64,000 bases of DNA from an uncultured Bacteroidales bacterium (GTDB taxonomy: Bacteria; Bacteroidota; Bacteroidia; Bacteroidales; Muribaculaceae). The notes under the pieces are model-generated. The model was not told the DNA's origin. It was given only the letters and a program-made list of their open reading frames with translations, and made no database searches. The stretch is taken from the NCBI GenBank assembly GCA_900544535.1, contig UQVH01000013.1, forward strand, positions 1 through 64,000, given 5' to 3'. Of this stretch, positions 17,132-24,368 are shown piece by piece. Numbering within the stretch: position 1 is the stretch's first letter; every line of letters starts with the position of its first letter. The position numbers and the translations under genes were made by a program.

Positions 17132-18235
17132 ATGGACACCCTCACAAACCGGATTGCCTTCTCGTCGCTGCGATCGCTCTCGCCGGAACTGGCGGCGGCA
17201 ATCATCGACCGCGTCGGTTCCGAAGAGGCTTTTTTCAGCCTTTCCGAATCGCAGCTGTCAGCCGTCATGGGCTTTTCCAACCGCCTTTTCAGTTCCAAAG
17301 TCAGAGAGGAAGCCCTCGACAAAGCCCGGCATGAAGCCGGATTCGTGGAGTCAAACGCCATCCGGCCGCTCTATTTCCGCGACCCGGACTATCCTCAACG
17401 GCTTCTGCAGTGCGACGACGCACCCCTGATGCTCTACATGCTTGGCGACTGCGATCTCAACAGCCGTCGGATCATCTCGATCGTCGGCACCCGCCACGCC
17501 ACTGCCTACGGCAACGATTTCACTACACGTTTCATCGAAGATCTGGCCGCACTGCTTCCTGAAAAGCCGGTGATCGTCAGCGGTCTAGCCTACGGAATCG
17601 ACATCGCGGCCCACCGCGCGGCCCTCAAAGCGGGGCTGCCGACAGTCGGCGTCCTTGCCCACGGCCTCAACACCATCTATCCCCCTGTCCATCGCCCGAC
17701 TGCCGTCGAGATGATACGCAACGGAGGCGGACTCCTGACCGACTATCCCTCCTCGGCCGCCATCCACAAAGGCAACTTCCTTGCACGCAACCGCATTGTG
17801 GCCGGACTTGCCGATGCACTGATTGTCTCCGAATCCGCCGCAAAGGGTGGTGCGCTCGTGACCGCGCGCCTCGCCGCGGGCTACAACCGCGATGTCTTCG
17901 CCCTCCCCGGCCGCACCTCCGACCGCTATTCCGCCGGATGCAACGCTCTGATCGCCGACCACGTGGCCGGACTCCTGACCTCAGCCGAGGATTTCGCCTC
18001 GCAGATGCGCTGGCCCGTCGCCGAGTCCGCTCCCGCACAGCCCTCGCTCTTCGACGAGCTTGCCCCGGAAGAACAGGCCGTCATCGACCTCCTCACCGAC
18101 CGCGGCGAAGCCACGATTAACGATTTCACAGCCCGGATCGACATTCCCACGCCGCGGCTCATGGCAATGCTGATCGACCTCGAATTCCGCTCGCTGATCC
18201 TCGCCATTCCCGGAGGCCGTTACCGCCTGCGCTGA
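17132..18235 (+). CDS. dprA: DNA-processing protein A (DprA/Smf)
   Basis: Cytosolic protein that binds incoming single-stranded DNA and loads RecA during natural transformation; widely kept in non-competent bacteria too. 367 aa from ATG 17132; the open frame continues upstream to 16952 only because it overlaps the thioesterase gene. N-terminal helix-hairpin-helix/SAM-like segment, then the Rossmann DprA core with IVGTRHATAYG, VSGLAYGIDIAAHRAAL, GVLAHGLNTIYPP and LARNRIVAGLADALIVSESA, and a C-terminal winged-helix DML1-like domain (about 305-367). Arrangement with a ligase and thioesterase looks positional rather than functional. Confidence 0.95.
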   Translation: MDTLTNRIAFSSLRSLSPELAAAIIDRVGSEEAFFSLSESQLSAVMGFSNRLFSSKVREEALDKARHEAGFVESNAIRPLYFRDPDYPQRLLQCDDAPLMLYMLGDCDLNSRRIISIVGTRHATAYGNDFTTRFIEDLAALLPEKPVIVSGLAYGIDIAAHRAALKAGLPTVGVLAHGLNTIYPPVHRPTAVEMIRNGGGLLTDYPSSAAIHKGNFLARNRIVAGLADALIVSESAAKGGALVTARLAAGYNRDVFALPGRTSDRYSAGCNALIADHVAGLLTSAEDFASQMRWPVAESAPAQPSLFDELAPEEQAVIDLLTDRGEATINDFTARIDIPTPRLMAMLIDLEFRSLILAIPGGRYRLR

Positions 18236-18334
18236 CCAAACCACTCCACGCGCCCGAACGTTTATATTACATATAACATATAATCCTCTAACATATAATC
18301 ATCAATTCTTTCCACCTCTGTTAACTCATATATC

Positions 18335-19210
18335 ATGGAAAAGAAAATCATAGCCCCTTCCGAACTGATCATCAACCCTGACGGCTCGGTATTCCACCTC
18401 CACCTGCGTCCCGAACAGCTGACCGACCGCGTAATCCTCGTCGGCGATCCCGCCCGCGTCAACATGGTCGCCTCGTTCTTCGACACCACCGACTTCGAGG
18501 TTTCGTCGCGCGAATTCCACACCATAGGCGGCACATACAACGGCAAGCCTATCATGTGTCTCTCCCACGGTATCGGACCAGACAATATCGACATCGTCAT
18601 CAACGAACTCGACGCCCTTGCCAATGTCGATTTCAAGACCCGCGAGGTTAAGGATCATAAACGCCGCCTGACCCTCGTCCGCATCGGCACCTCCGGCGCT
18701 CTCCAGCCTGAACTAAAGCTCGGCACCCCCGTGATCGCCGAGAAGGCCATCGGTTTCGACGGTGTGCTCAACTACTACGCCGGACGCAACGAAGTGGCCG
18801 ACCTCGACTTCGAGCATGACTTCTGCAAATCCGTAGGCTGGAATCCGCTCTGGGCAAAACCCTACGTGGTCAATGCCGATGAAGAACTCGTCGATCAGAT
18901 CGGACGTGATGACATGGTCCGCGGCAACACCATCTCAGCCGTCGGCTTCTACGGCCCGCAGGGTCGCGAACTGCGTCTGCCCCTGGCCAACCCCGATCTC
19001 AACCGCCGCATCGAGGAGTTCCGCCACAACGGCCGCAAGGTCACCAACTACGAAATGGAATCAGCTCCCCTCCAGGGTCTCGGCCGTCTCATGGGCCACA
19101 GAGCCATGACCGTCTGCTCAATCATAGCCAACCGCATGAACAACGACGCCAACCCCAACTACAAGACCGCCGTCCGGGACCTCGTCGCCACCGTCCTCGA
19201 ACGCATCTGA
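18335..19210 (+). CDS. udp: nucleoside (uridine) phosphorylase family
   Basis: Cytosolic enzyme splitting nucleosides to base and ribose-1-phosphate. 291 aa, PNP/UDP phosphorylase superfamily. ILVGDPARVNMVASFFD carries the phosphate-binding GDPxR signature; LVRIGTSGALQPELKLGT and NYEMESAPLQGLGRLMGHRAMTVCSIIANR match the family's phosphate and base/ribose sites. Longer than E. coli Udp (253 aa), as usual for Bacteroidetes members. Uridine is the likely but unproven substrate. A 99-bp AT-rich gap separates it from dprA; a palindromic repeat and a bidirectional terminator follow. Confidence 0.85.
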   Translation: MEKKIIAPSELIINPDGSVFHLHLRPEQLTDRVILVGDPARVNMVASFFDTTDFEVSSREFHTIGGTYNGKPIMCLSHGIGPDNIDIVINELDALANVDFKTREVKDHKRRLTLVRIGTSGALQPELKLGTPVIAEKAIGFDGVLNYYAGRNEVADLDFEHDFCKSVGWNPLWAKPYVVNADEELVDQIGRDDMVRGNTISAVGFYGPQGRELRLPLANPDLNRRIEEFRHNGRKVTNYEMESAPLQGLGRLMGHRAMTVCSIIANRMNNDANPNYKTAVRDLVATVLERI

Positions 19211-19236
19211 CCCGTCTATCGCACATCTGCCACTCG

Positions 19237-19264
19237 GTAGGGACGCTTTTCAAAGCGTCCTCCA
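19237..19264. repeat. dispersed palindromic repeat, copy 1
   Basis: GGACGCTTTTCAAAGCGTCC core (19241-19260) with a GTAG 5' flank and TCC 3' flank. Three related copies lie at 35420, 57034 and 61447. All four are intergenic; this one is 27 bp after the nucleoside phosphorylase stop. Confidence 0.75.
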
Positions 19265-19284
19265 CCCTCTGATTATCAAACAGC

Positions 19285-19337
19285 AGCGCCGCAGGCACGA
19301 AACTTAACCGTTTCATCACCTGCGGCGCTCAAAATTT
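19285..19337. terminator. bidirectional terminator between convergent genes
   Basis: Perfect 11-bp stem AGCGCCGCAGG/CCTGCGGCGCT (19285-19295 with 19319-19329), flanked on the right by CAAAATTTT. Lies between the rightward nucleoside phosphorylase and the leftward thioredoxin-like gene, ending 16 bp before the latter's stop. Confidence 0.65.
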
Positions 19338-19352
19338 TAACCGGACACAATA

Positions 19353-20528
19353 TCAGTGCCCGATATGCGGTTTGATCTTTTTGCTCACATACTCCGGCCC
19401 CCAGCCCGTGAATGTTTCAATCAACGTGCGGTCCGGGCCGAAAAGGAAGAAGGTCGGATAACCCGTGACTCCATACTTGATGCAGTCCATACCCTGCGCA
19501 CCCGATCCGTTCCAGATCGAGGGCCAGGTCGCCTTGTCGAGCTCGTGGGCGCGGAGCATACGCTTACGCTCCTCGTCGACACTGTAACTTACGAATGTCA
19601 GCTCTCCGGCATACTCCTCTATAATCTTCGGAATCTCCTGCTTGGCAGCCATACGACAGGCACCGCAGCCGAGCGAGTTGAAGTCCACAAGAATGTAGGG
19701 AGTGGTGAACTGCGACAGGCGTATGGCCACACTGTCAGCATCGACGCCGACAAGATCATAATCCTCTAACTTGTCGCCGACGGCTATGATCCTGGTATCA
19801 AGGCGCTGTTTGAGCACTTTTCCGACAGGCATCTCCATCATTGCCGCAGGCACTCTGGCGCCGAACGCTTCCAATTCCTCACGCGAGAATTTGGCATAGC
19901 GCCACGACATAAGGCTCACGGCCTCAGGCACGTCGGGATGGCTCATGATCCACTGTTTCATGGTCTCGTCAAACTCTTTGTTGCGGGCCTGCATCTTTTT
20001 GCCGATCTCCGACACTTTCCGCCCGGTGACGGAATCGAGCCGGACAACACCGTTGTTGTTGGCCTGACCCTGCGGCATGAGTCGGGCGCGTTCATCCATG
20101 AGAGCCTTCATCGTGTCGCTATAATCCCGATGGATGCGTCCCCACTCGGCGGTAGCCTCGTCCCAGGGAGCGCCTGTGATCTTCGGAGCCACAGCAAAGC
20201 CGTCGGCCACGTTGTTCAGCTTCTGGCTGATGTTCCTGCCGCCGTAAAAAGAGGTGATGAACCGGTCCTCCTTGTTCTGCGGATTGCGGGCTGTGAGATA
20301 GAATTCGATCGGGAAATCCTCCTGGATGTTCAGCTCGAAGTGAAGCGAGTCGCCGACGACCGGCACCTTCTGCTTATACTTCGGATCGTCATCGCTTCCC
20401 AACGTGAAAATGACACTGTCTGGGACATTTTTCATCTTCACGTCAAGCGTATAGTTCGCCGGACCGCTTGCTCCGGATAGAAAGGGGACACACATCAGCG
20501 CGCCCGCCATTAGAGCTGAGAGTTTCAT
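19353..20528 (-). CDS. exported thioredoxin-like (TlpA/AhpC-TSA) protein with DUF4369-like N-terminus
   Basis: 391 aa. Signal peptide (MKLSALMAGALMCVPFLSGA). The N-terminal part resembles the beta-rich DUF4369 domain often fused to Bacteroidetes thioredoxins (KMKNVPDSVIFTLG). The C-terminal thioredoxin fold runs from about 265, with the redox motif CGAC at 288-291 (VDFNSLGCGACRMAAKQ) and the cis-Pro loop GYPTFFLF. A periplasmic disulfide reductase or oxidase is expected. It lies 16 bp downstream of the CE12-type esterase gene on the same strand, so they are probably co-transcribed. Confidence 0.88.
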   Translation of the reverse strand: MKLSALMAGALMCVPFLSGASGPANYTLDVKMKNVPDSVIFTLGSDDDPKYKQKVPVVGDSLHFELNIQEDFPIEFYLTARNPQNKEDRFITSFYGGRNISQKLNNVADGFAVAPKITGAPWDEATAEWGRIHRDYSDTMKALMDERARLMPQGQANNNGVVRLDSVTGRKVSEIGKKMQARNKEFDETMKQWIMSHPDVPEAVSLMSWRYAKFSREELEAFGARVPAAMMEMPVGKVLKQRLDTRIIAVGDKLEDYDLVGVDADSVAIRLSQFTTPYILVDFNSLGCGACRMAAKQEIPKIIEEYAGELTFVSYSVDEERKRMLRAHELDKATWPSIWNGSGAQGMDCIKYGVTGYPTFFLFGPDRTLIETFTGWGPEYVSKKIKPHIGH

Positions 20529-20544
20529 GAAGTCTGTCGGGGGG

Positions 20545-21393
20545 TTATTTGTTGAGATTATAGACCGTGCGGCGGATGTAGGGCTTGAGCGCAGGCACCT
20601 TCTCGGCGATCGCGTTCACGGCGAGACGCGACACGACGATACCGCCGAACACATTCAGGTGAGTGTTGTCGATGCGGCCCTCAGGAGCGAACTCATAGAC
20701 ACCCACCGGCATCCACATATAGAGCATACGCGAGTTCTCGCGGCCCAGACCCTGCACGAGCTCGTGGGTCAGAGTGTTCATGTCGATGAAAGCCACACCC
20801 ATCTCCTCAGCCACGTTACGCGGGGCGATACGGTAGTCTCCGTGAGTATCGACAAGGGTATCACCTTCTGCGGGATAGTTTTCAAGTCCCTTTTTCCAGG
20901 TCTTCTGGCGGTCGTCGGTCTGAGCGGCTGCAATACCGTTGGCCGGGAAGTTGCGGCGCACGATCGAGTTCATCAGAATCGGAGTGCCACCCTTCTCGCG
21001 GGTCTCGTTGACAAATTTCTTGAGGTTGGCGTCGAAAGTTCCGCCGGGCACCGTGTAGCGGTCGGCACTCTTGGCCTTCTCGTCGTTGTGGCCGAACTGG
21101 ATGATCACATAGTCTCCGGGACGGATCTTCTCGCGCACCTTCTCCCAGCGGCCCTCGTCGATGAAGCTCTTGGAGCTGCGACCGTTGACGGCATGGTTGT
21201 CCACCTTGATGGCGCCTTCGAAGAACATCGGCAACATCTGGCCCCAGCCGCGTTCCTGATTTTCCTTGTCGAGCGGCTTGTTGGCCATTGTCGAGTCACC
21301 GATCATAAACACCGTGATCGTATCGGAGGGCGCCTGCGCCCACGCAAGCACCGGAAGCACTAAAGCGATAAAAAGTGATGAAATAAGTTTCAT
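20545..21393 (-). CDS. SGNH esterase, rhamnogalacturonan acetylesterase-like (CE12)
   Basis: 282 aa with signal peptide (MKLISSLFIALVLPVLAWAQ). SGNH blocks: Ser34 in IGDSTMANKP, Gly/Asn in NHAVNGRSSKSF, QFGHND, and Asp/His in DNTHLN. This order and wording fit the rhamnogalacturonan acetylesterase/YxiM group (CE12), which removes acetyl groups from the galacturonate of rhamnogalacturonan I in the periplasm. It is 12 kb from the GH106/GH105/GH28 cluster, yet fits the same pathway. First gene of a two-gene unit with the thioredoxin-like protein; a -7 box at 21470-21478 gives a leader of about 70 nt. Confidence 0.88.
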   Translation of the reverse strand: MKLISSLFIALVLPVLAWAQAPSDTITVFMIGDSTMANKPLDKENQERGWGQMLPMFFEGAIKVDNHAVNGRSSKSFIDEGRWEKVREKIRPGDYVIIQFGHNDEKAKSADRYTVPGGTFDANLKKFVNETREKGGTPILMNSIVRRNFPANGIAAAQTDDRQKTWKKGLENYPAEGDTLVDTHGDYRIAPRNVAEEMGVAFIDMNTLTHELVQGLGRENSRMLYMWMPVGVYEFAPEGRIDNTHLNVFGGIVVSRLAVNAIAEKVPALKPYIRRTVYNLNK

Positions 21394-21469
21394 GATACTT
21401 AGGTATTGTTGTGATAATTTATGGTCCCGAAATTCAGAGGCCGTTCAATAACCGCCTCCCGATTATCCG

Positions 21470-21478
21470 GCAAATTTA
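21470..21478 (-). promoter_or_regulatory. -7 box of the CE12 esterase unit
   Basis: Minus-strand TAAATTTGC, an exact TAnnTTTG match, 77 bp before the ATG at 21393. The -33 element is not clear. Confidence 0.55.
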
Positions 21479-21531
21479 GTCATAAAATTTCATTTTCCGG
21501 CCATTTCTCTCATTTTCGCCCGCTCCCGGCC

Positions 21532-21948
21532 TCACCGGCCTTTCACGACAGCGTCTTCCTCGGCCATCATCCGCGCGACATTGATCGGCGGAATCATCAG
21601 ACGGTTGAACGGTGTTCCTTCCGTCTTGCTGAACAGAACTCCGCGCGAAGTTCCTATCGTATGAACAGCCAAAAGTTCAAGCACATCTTTGGGAATAAAC
21701 ACGTCATCTCCGCTGACAAACTTATCCCAGTCCTCTTCGTGGATCTTAAATTCACACTGCATTTTGAGTACCATGAAAGGCGTCTCCTCCGATGTAAACT
21801 TATATCCGACCTCACAGGCGATCATGCGGCTCTCCTGTGAATACTGAAAAGAGATTTCGGTCGAAAGATTTATCTCGCCCTGAGGCATATCATCTGAAAG
21901 AATTGCAAACTGACTGACTGCAATTCTCGTCATATTAAAACGTACCAT
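21532..21948 (-). CDS. SecB-like chaperone of a toxin-antitoxin-chaperone operon
   Basis: 138 aa from ATG 21948, which shares bases with the antitoxin stop in a TGATG overlap, so translation is probably coupled. The pattern suits the SecB-like fold: beta-rich FQYSQESRMIACEVGYKFTSEETPF, then VFIPKDVLELLAVHTIGTSRGVLFSKTEGTPFNRLMIPPINVARM, where SecB proteins have their conserved TRG and PP(I/L)N region. In known TAC systems (Mycobacterium tuberculosis Rv1957) such a chaperone holds and protects the antitoxin. Last gene of a leftward three-gene operon. Recognition is by motif pattern, not a database search; a stand-alone SecB role is the alternative. Confidence 0.72.
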   Translation of the reverse strand: MVRFNMTRIAVSQFAILSDDMPQGEINLSTEISFQYSQESRMIACEVGYKFTSEETPFMVLKMQCEFKIHEEDWDKFVSGDDVFIPKDVLELLAVHTIGTSRGVLFSKTEGTPFNRLMIPPINVARMMAEEDAVVKGR

Positions 21949-22430
21949 CACGCAATCTTATTAAATGAATCTTTACTTCCGTCCATAATCCATTTGCCGT
22001 CACAGAAACTGACAGACGACTTGCCGACAACAGGGATTCTGCAACCCATATCCGACCGCGGATTTTCCGCTCCGTCAGGCTTTTTGAAAGAGATTGTACG
22101 CGCATACATGTTATTGCAACGCTTCCAGTCATTGGGACGCAGATAGGTATTCTCCACAACCTGAGAGGCATAAGCCTTTGGCATCAGTTCTATTCTCGGA
22201 ACCATCTCACAGGCCAATGCCAGTTCCACGAGCTTCGAAAGCTTATGATCGAACTCGCCGTTCAGAATCTGCGAGACATATCCTTTCGAGACACCAAGGC
22301 GCTCTGCAAACTCCTTGCGGGTCAGATGGTTTTCTTCGAGATAACGCTTGATGTCATCAAATATCATCAGCTGGATCAGCTGAGTCCAGTAGGCTGATGA
22401 TTCATACTTGTTTTTATTCAGAAATTTCAT
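21948..22430 (-). CDS. HTH antitoxin with a long C-terminal extension (HigA-like)
   Basis: 160 aa from ATG 22430, 10 bp after the toxin stop; upstream ATGs (22454-22448, 22490) overlapping the toxin gene are possible alternatives. The N-terminus (MKFLNKNKYESSAYW) and the helix-turn-helix DIKRYLEENHLTRKEFAERLGVSKGYVSQILNG (about residues 26-58) match the XRE type used by HigA antitoxins. About 80 residues follow the HTH with no known fold, in the position of the chaperone-addiction tail of HigA1. An 18-bp palindrome at 23000-23017 is the likely operator. The toxin-first gene order is the HigBA order. Confidence 0.78.
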   Translation of the reverse strand: MKFLNKNKYESSAYWTQLIQLMIFDDIKRYLEENHLTRKEFAERLGVSKGYVSQILNGEFDHKLSKLVELALACEMVPRIELMPKAYASQVVENTYLRPNDWKRCNNMYARTISFKKPDGAENPRSDMGCRIPVVGKSSVSFCDGKWIMDGSKDSFNKIA

Positions 22431-22440
22431 TTCAATCTTT

Positions 22441-22881
22441 TTAAACATCATCATTCTCGGCGTTTCCGCCGGTATCCACATCACTATCATCCCTGATTTC
22501 GATATTTTCAGGAATGTTATTGAAATGCCTGAACACTTTTGCTATGTCCTTCTCCTGGCCTTTCTTATAACCTGCGACTATCAGATAGTAATCCGGCTCT
22601 TTCTTTATGGCATAAAGTCTGAGATGCTTGGTCTTGAATTCATAGACATCCTTACGGTCCGACTTACCTCCCCTTATGTGATTGTATTTACTTGTAGGGA
22701 GATTGTTGTTGTCGACCTTTCCCATTATTGCCAACAGTTCGGCGACTTCATCGAGATCGCTTTTTTGCTGAAGCGAATCTATGAATTCCTTACAAAAGCA
22801 GCGCCCGTTTTTATACAGAAAATAAAACGAGTACTTTGGATTTCCGATATCCTCCAAAGAACATAGATAAAATTCGTCCAT
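22441..22881 (-). CDS. HigB/RelE-superfamily toxin candidate
   Basis: 146 aa, cytosolic. Central part KYNHIRGGKSDRKDVYEFKTKHLRLYAIKKEPDYYLIVAGYKKGQEKDI has the beta-strand pattern of RelE/HigB mRNA interferases: a VYE(F/L)K strand, a basic L-R-Y strand, and a final strand with G-KK. It is longer than typical HigB (about 90-120 aa) because of N- and C-terminal extensions; the last 20 residues are acidic (RDDSDVDTGGNAENDD). First gene of the TAC operon, 65-70 nt after a predicted start site. Toxicity and ribonuclease activity are inferred from pattern and context only. Confidence 0.65.
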   Translation of the reverse strand: MDEFYLCSLEDIGNPKYSFYFLYKNGRCFCKEFIDSLQQKSDLDEVAELLAIMGKVDNNNLPTSKYNHIRGGKSDRKDVYEFKTKHLRLYAIKKEPDYYLIVAGYKKGQEKDIAKVFRHFNNIPENIEIRDDSDVDTGGNAENDDV

Positions 22882-22952
22882 TAATTCATCATAAATTATT
22901 CATTTAGATCAGATATACAATGGCCGGCGTTGCCGACCTCAATTTTTTGTCA

Positions 22953-22984
22953 CAAAGATATGGAATTCCAATCATGAAAACAAA
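22953..22984 (-). promoter_or_regulatory. promoter of the toxin-antitoxin-chaperone operon
   Basis: Minus-strand TTTG (22984-22981), 20-nt spacer, TATCTTTG (22960-22953): an ideal Bacteroidetes promoter reading into the toxin gene at 22881. Confidence 0.8.
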
Positions 22985-22999
22985 TTTCCGTCTCAAAAA

Positions 23000-23017
23000 G
23001 TTTAGTTTAAACTAAAC
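23000..23017. promoter_or_regulatory. 18-bp perfect palindrome, operator candidate of the TAC operon
   Basis: GTTTAGTTTAAACTAAAC, perfect dyad, 16 bp upstream of the -33 box of the TAC promoter. HigA-type antitoxins bind such palindromes to autoregulate, so this is the expected antitoxin operator. It could also act on the end of the Fic gene region. Confidence 0.6.
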
Positions 23018-23065
23018 CAAAGATCTACTTATCCACAATAGCAAACTCCTTGACTATACCGGACC

Positions 23066-23956
23066 TCAACAGGTATATTTTATTCTGAATTTGTCGAGCA
23101 GAATTTTGAAAGTATCCTGAGCGCTCAGACAGGTATCCATAAGATAGCCTTTCACTCGTGGCCAGTTGCGGAGGCCGTTGTAGTAAAACATTTTCAACTC
23201 ATCGGTGATGATGAACGGCACATAACCAAAACGTAGACATTCCCGGAACATTATCAGTCTGCCGACCCTGCCGTTTCCGTCCTGGAAAGGATGGATTGCC
23301 TCAAACCGTTGATGGAAATCAATAATATCTTCAAACGCAGGACTTTTCCTGCCGTTATACTCTTTCAACAGCGCTTTGATCTCTTTGTGGACATTCTCAG
23401 GCTCCACAGTGTCACTGCCGCCGACCTCATTCGGAAGTTTCTTGTAATCTCCGACTCTGAACCATGATTTTCCCTCGTCCGATGTCCCTGATTTAAGCAA
23501 GAAGTGAAGGTGCTTGATAAAGGCTTCGGAGAGTTTCCCCTCTGTGTTGTCAATGATGTAGTCGATGGCGCGGAAGTGATTTGTGGTTTCTATGATGTCA
23601 TCCACATTCACAGCACCGTCTGTGACACCGATGGTGTTGGTCTCGAATATATAACGTGTCTGGTCATGCGTCAGTCTGCTCCCTTCGATATGATTGGAGT
23701 TATAAGTAAGGTCAATCTGGACGCGGTGATAGATGCCGCCTTTCATCTTTCCGGACTTTTGCTCCCTGAGCGCTTGCAATAAAGGAGATACCGATGATTT
23801 TTTAGAGCGTTGGGGCGGTTGCGCATCCGCCGGTATGTTCCATGTCTTCCCTACAAGATACGCACCCTCGATTTTATTCTGCGCACAGTAGTTTCGGGCT
23901 GTCCGCTCCGGAACGCCATGCATCTCTGCCCATACTTTAACTGAAATATACTCCAT
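23066..23956 (-). CDS. Fic-domain AMPylase with N-terminal helix-turn-helix
   Basis: 296 aa. Residues 1-45 (YISVKVWAEMHGVPERTARNYCAQNKIEGAYLVGKTWNIP) form an excisionase/MerR-like HTH_17 unit. The Fic core carries the complete catalytic motif HPFQDGNGRVGR at 222-233, with His222 as base. An inhibitory-helix motif (S/T)xxxE(G/N) is seen as SNHIEG at 87-92, upstream of the core, marking a class II, self-inhibited Fic enzyme that transfers AMP to protein targets. The AT-rich gene sits beside the TAC operon on the same strand. A perfect palindrome covers its promoter, suggesting that the HTH autoregulates. Target unknown. Confidence 0.92.
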   Translation of the reverse strand: MEYISVKVWAEMHGVPERTARNYCAQNKIEGAYLVGKTWNIPADAQPPQRSKKSSVSPLLQALREQKSGKMKGGIYHRVQIDLTYNSNHIEGSRLTHDQTRYIFETNTIGVTDGAVNVDDIIETTNHFRAIDYIIDNTEGKLSEAFIKHLHFLLKSGTSDEGKSWFRVGDYKKLPNEVGGSDTVEPENVHKEIKALLKEYNGRKSPAFEDIIDFHQRFEAIHPFQDGNGRVGRLIMFRECLRFGYVPFIITDELKMFYYNGLRNWPRVKGYLMDTCLSAQDTFKILLDKFRIKYTC

Positions 23957-23986
23957 TTATCGGCAAAACTTTGACTGAAAGACAAG

Positions 23987-23995
23987 GCAAAGATA
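23987..23995 (-). promoter_or_regulatory. -7 box of the Fic gene
   Basis: Minus-strand TATCTTTGC, an exact consensus, about 31 bp before the ATG at 23956. The expected -33 region falls inside the palindrome at 24001-24020. Confidence 0.7.
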
Positions 23996-24000
23996 GCAAA

Positions 24001-24020
24001 ACTTGCCGATATCGGCAAGT
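24001..24020. promoter_or_regulatory. 20-bp perfect palindrome over the Fic promoter
   Basis: ACTTGCCGATATCGGCAAGT reads identically on both strands and covers the -15 to -35 region of the Fic promoter. A further half-site ATCGGCAA lies in the leader at 23959-23966. An operator for the Fic protein's own HTH domain is the simplest reading. The rest of 23957-24368 holds this region and the SusC promoter, with no gene. Confidence 0.7.
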
Positions 24021-24212
24021 TTCCTTTCAGAGTTGTCTCCGGCTGGCGCGGAGGTCAGATGCGCCCCTCCCGTTTTAACCATTTTTATCTTAATTTGATT
24101 GCGGCGATTTAACATTATGACAGTTGCAGGTGGTATTTTTGGCAGTATTACAGACCAATTTGGCGATACTTTTTCACTTTTTCCATCATTTTAAACGAAA
24201 TTTGACATAAAA

Positions 24213-24245
24213 TTTGTTTATTACATTACGATTTCCTATTTTTGC
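24213..24245 (+). promoter_or_regulatory. promoter of the SusC/SusD operon
   Basis: TTTG (24213-24216), 20-nt spacer, TATTTTTGC (24237-24245). Leaves a leader of about 118 nt before the ATG at 24369, room for post-transcriptional control. No anti-sigma or hybrid two-component gene is adjacent. Confidence 0.8.
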
Positions 24246-24368
24246 GACTTCAAAGTCTATTCAGAGCAAATGTCAAAAAGCTAAGCCCTGTTCCGAAGGT
24301 CTATTTCATTCGCTCATGCAGATCATTCGTACTATTCTATCATTATCCACATTTATAATTGTCTTATT

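Noticed and set aside
23029..23037. Perfect TTATCCACA DnaA box near the TAC promoter
   Set aside because: A single box with no neighbours is expected by chance in this length; not an origin.
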